A DNA stretch of 21,253 nucleotides from Russula earlei (lineage: Eukaryota; Basidiomycota; Agaricomycetes; Russulales; Russulaceae): assembly GCA_025769875.1 (NCBI GenBank), contig JAGFNK010000809.1, positions 1-21,253 of the forward strand, in the 5' to 3' direction. The notes under the pieces were generated by a model. That model had not been told where the DNA came from and did no database searches. It saw only the letters and a program-made list of their open reading frames with translations. A program made the position numbers and the translations under genes. Shown piece by piece: positions 20,001 through 21,253 of the stretch; within the stretch, counting starts at the first letter, position 1, and every line of letters begins with the position of its first letter.

Positions 20001-20231
20001 CGGATGCACTACAACAATTGACCCCAAGATCGGGAGTCTCGATGCGATAGTTACCATCGGATAAAATAGGGATTACCAGAGAGGAGTGCTAACTAGTATA
20101 TAGACCGCGATTTTCGTCAAGAACAATAATTGACCGTCCTCGGTCCATTGCAAGGAGTTGATGGCGGGATGCGAAGCAGCGGCCGGAACGCTCGAGGCGG
20201 TGTATACTGTTACGTGCTCCATGTCGACCAT
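17021..20231 (-). CDS. TFIIIC subunit (TFIIIC90/Tfc8/Sfc9 type), about 820 aa
   Basis: Exons (minus): 20094-20231, 19884-20037, 19748-19832, 19613-19697, 19464-19551, 19306-19411, 19131-19249, 18875-19080, 18414-18816, 18222-18365, 17897-18169, 17685-17814, 17392-17626, 17021-17315. The N-terminal half matches a TFIIIC delta-subunit propeller: ILTPDLGVNC, TLGWFRTVLELD, HHWPSESQDW, WSRQPDFGAIPA, LLAIGNRAGSILLLK. The middle has SDFSYKHEARH. The C-terminus is the TFIIIC zinc finger: CPACHVEVPL, CSNGHRWPRCSVTS, CLGCARKALLP, CIFCGNNF. TFIIIC binds the A and B boxes of tRNA genes and recruits TFIIIB for RNA polymerase III. Exons 1-8 (981 nt) are cleanly in frame. Four one-base corrections are needed later: near 18440, at the exon 9 donor 18413, in the C5 run at 17566-17570, and near 17293. 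Family assignment is confident from ordered motifs. Confidence 0.88.
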
Positions 20232-20404
20232 GATTGCAAAAAAAAATAATTCTCAGCGGATCAGCGCTGGTCTGTCACAGAAGGAACTGAGTGTCAGCCG
20301 TCAGACCTGGACAAATCTCGCGGAGAGATATCGCCTTGACAACAACTTTTGAAGTCGATCTGCCACAAGTACGTAAATCCAACGGCGGCGGGCGGGGAAG
20401 AACG

Positions 20405-20413
20405 TATATATAT
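20405..20413 (-). promoter_or_regulatory. TATA-like run upstream of the TFIIIC gene
   Basis: tatatatat lies about 175 bp before the ATG at 20231. It is symmetrical, so it could serve either strand. Motif evidence only. Confidence 0.25.
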
Positions 20414-20711
20414 GGGGATCACCGTACTCGTCCCAACGGCCGCATACAAATCCAGGTCCGAAAATTTTTGAGTGGGTTGACCGCGGCTATAGGCTTCGTA
20501 TTTTTTTTATCGGTTATACGGGACTACCAGTCTCAAGGAGTCACATGGTCACACCTCGTTCCTTTGGCAGTTCAACGATATCTCGTCGGGCAACGGTACT
20601 GTGCACAATACGAATCAACGTCTATCGGCAGATGCTGCAGACCCTCATAGCCAAACCAGCTCCGTACCACATTTGTGTTGGGCATGACTGTGCGGATCCT
20701 TTTTTTCAAGT

Positions 20712-21028
20712 GGCGTTCTCTTCACTAATTGAGGTTCAAGGATCTTACTTTCTGCTACCTTCACATGACCGAGAATGACCTGAAGGTGTTAGACACCATC
20801 GGAACGCCAGAGTACTTGAAGGGAAATCTTTCTGATAGTGGTTCGTCCTCCCTGGTGAGAACTCCATGGCCTCTGTACTGAGGTGAGCGTCCACCGCAGA
20901 AATGGATATCCCATGCACATGGTTCCGCCGAACCTGACGATTCAGATAGTTCGTACATTCTCCCGGTTTCCCTTTCTTTTTTTGATCCATTGAGGCACTG
21001 CATCAAAGTACTCCCTTCCCATATTCAT
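20712..21028 (-). CDS. Possible small protein or exon, unrecognised
   Basis: From an ATG at 21028 the minus strand reads MNMGREYFDAVPQWI. After a frame change at an A7 run (about 20980) it continues ERETGRMYELSESSGSAEP, then CAWDIHFCGGRSP, EDEPLSERFPFKYSGVP and MVSNTF. The two frames join naturally if one base of the A7 run is miscounted, and the composition is protein-like. An exon end near 20780 and a stop near 20710 can be drawn only with a weak splice donor. I do not recognise a family. It could be a divergent neighbour sharing the region upstream of the TFIIIC gene, or chance. Confidence 0.3.
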
Positions 21029-21253
21029 CCATCTTATCCCTACGGAAATCCAACAAACTCAAGCACCCTGCGGCTCGCCCGCGTGTGCCTTACGACCCGA
21101 CCTCACGTGCATTATTCGAAGACATGGGATACGCTGGAGTGGTGTTAATGGAACGTTGAGATGGAAAGATCTTGCGCTCGATATTTTATTACCTGTCGAC
21201 AAAGAGAAAAGAGGCGGAGAACAGCTCATGCCCGGAAAATGGCTAGCGGTGCT

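Larger units (their letters stand above)
20232..21253. other. Upstream of the TFIIIC gene; no confident gene
   Basis: It contains the probable TFIIIC promoter and a TATATATA run at 20405-20413. Plus-strand frames of up to 119 codons have no family features. A minus-strand exon is possible at about 20712-21028 and is listed separately. The last 200 bp to the window edge show nothing definite. Confidence 0.4.

Noticed and set aside
20291..20650. Plus-strand 119-codon frame upstream of the TFIIIC gene
   Set aside because: Composition looks random, it spans the TATA-like run, and no splice or family evidence supports it.
1..21253. CRISPR arrays, rRNA, tRNA genes, bacterial-type operons
   Set aside because: No regularly spaced repeats, tRNA-like cloverleaf with A/B boxes, or ribosomal RNA sequence was noticed; the gene structure is fungal.

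Overview
The window looks like nuclear DNA of a filamentous basidiomycete, probably an Agaricomycete. Its host genes are cut by many ~50-nt GT-AG introns with short exons. It carries Ty1/Copia LTR retrotransposons with half-tRNA(Met)-type primer sites. Three host genes can be read: a coiled-coil/RING protein, a Doa10 (SSM4/MARCH6) ubiquitin ligase and a TFIIIC90-type subunit. These names rest on motifs and remembered family features only; no database search was run.

Layout. Positions 1-2538 are repeat-derived: the 5' end of a decayed Copia element on the minus strand (gag remnant, primer site, 283-bp LTR), then a diverged solo LTR of the same family in the opposite orientation, then AT-rich sequence with a degenerate duplication. 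Positions 2544-6856 hold a structurally complete but internally deleted Copia element on the minus strand. It has 245-bp LTRs that differ at two sites, a perfect 5-bp target duplication (TGGTC), a primer site and a polypurine tract. Gag, zinc knuckle and protease remain, but only scraps of integrase and reverse transcriptase. Positions 6862-7949 are AT-rich and without a recognisable gene.

The host-gene block follows. 7950-9757 (+) is a six-exon gene for a 515-residue coiled-coil/RING protein. 10074-16067 (-) is a Doa10-type ER-membrane ubiquitin ligase, tail to tail with the RING gene. 16283-16666 (-) is a possible small gene. 17021-20231 (-) is a 14-exon TFIIIC subunit gene for about 820 residues. 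20232-21253 has no confident gene, although a minus-strand exon near 20.7-21.0 kb is possible.

The genes do not form one pathway: the RING and Doa10 products are both candidate ubiquitin ligases, and the TFIIIC product serves RNA polymerase III. The most important caution is that the Doa10 gene and the 3' half of the TFIIIC gene need repeated one-base corrections, mostly in homopolymers, to stay in frame, while the RING gene and the 5' half of the TFIIIC gene need none. This means either unpolished sequence or recent decay. I see no CRISPR array, rRNA or tRNA gene, and no convincing undescribed system. The best leads are the indel cluster, the deleted but structurally intact retroelement, and the heptad-sized coiled-coil exons.
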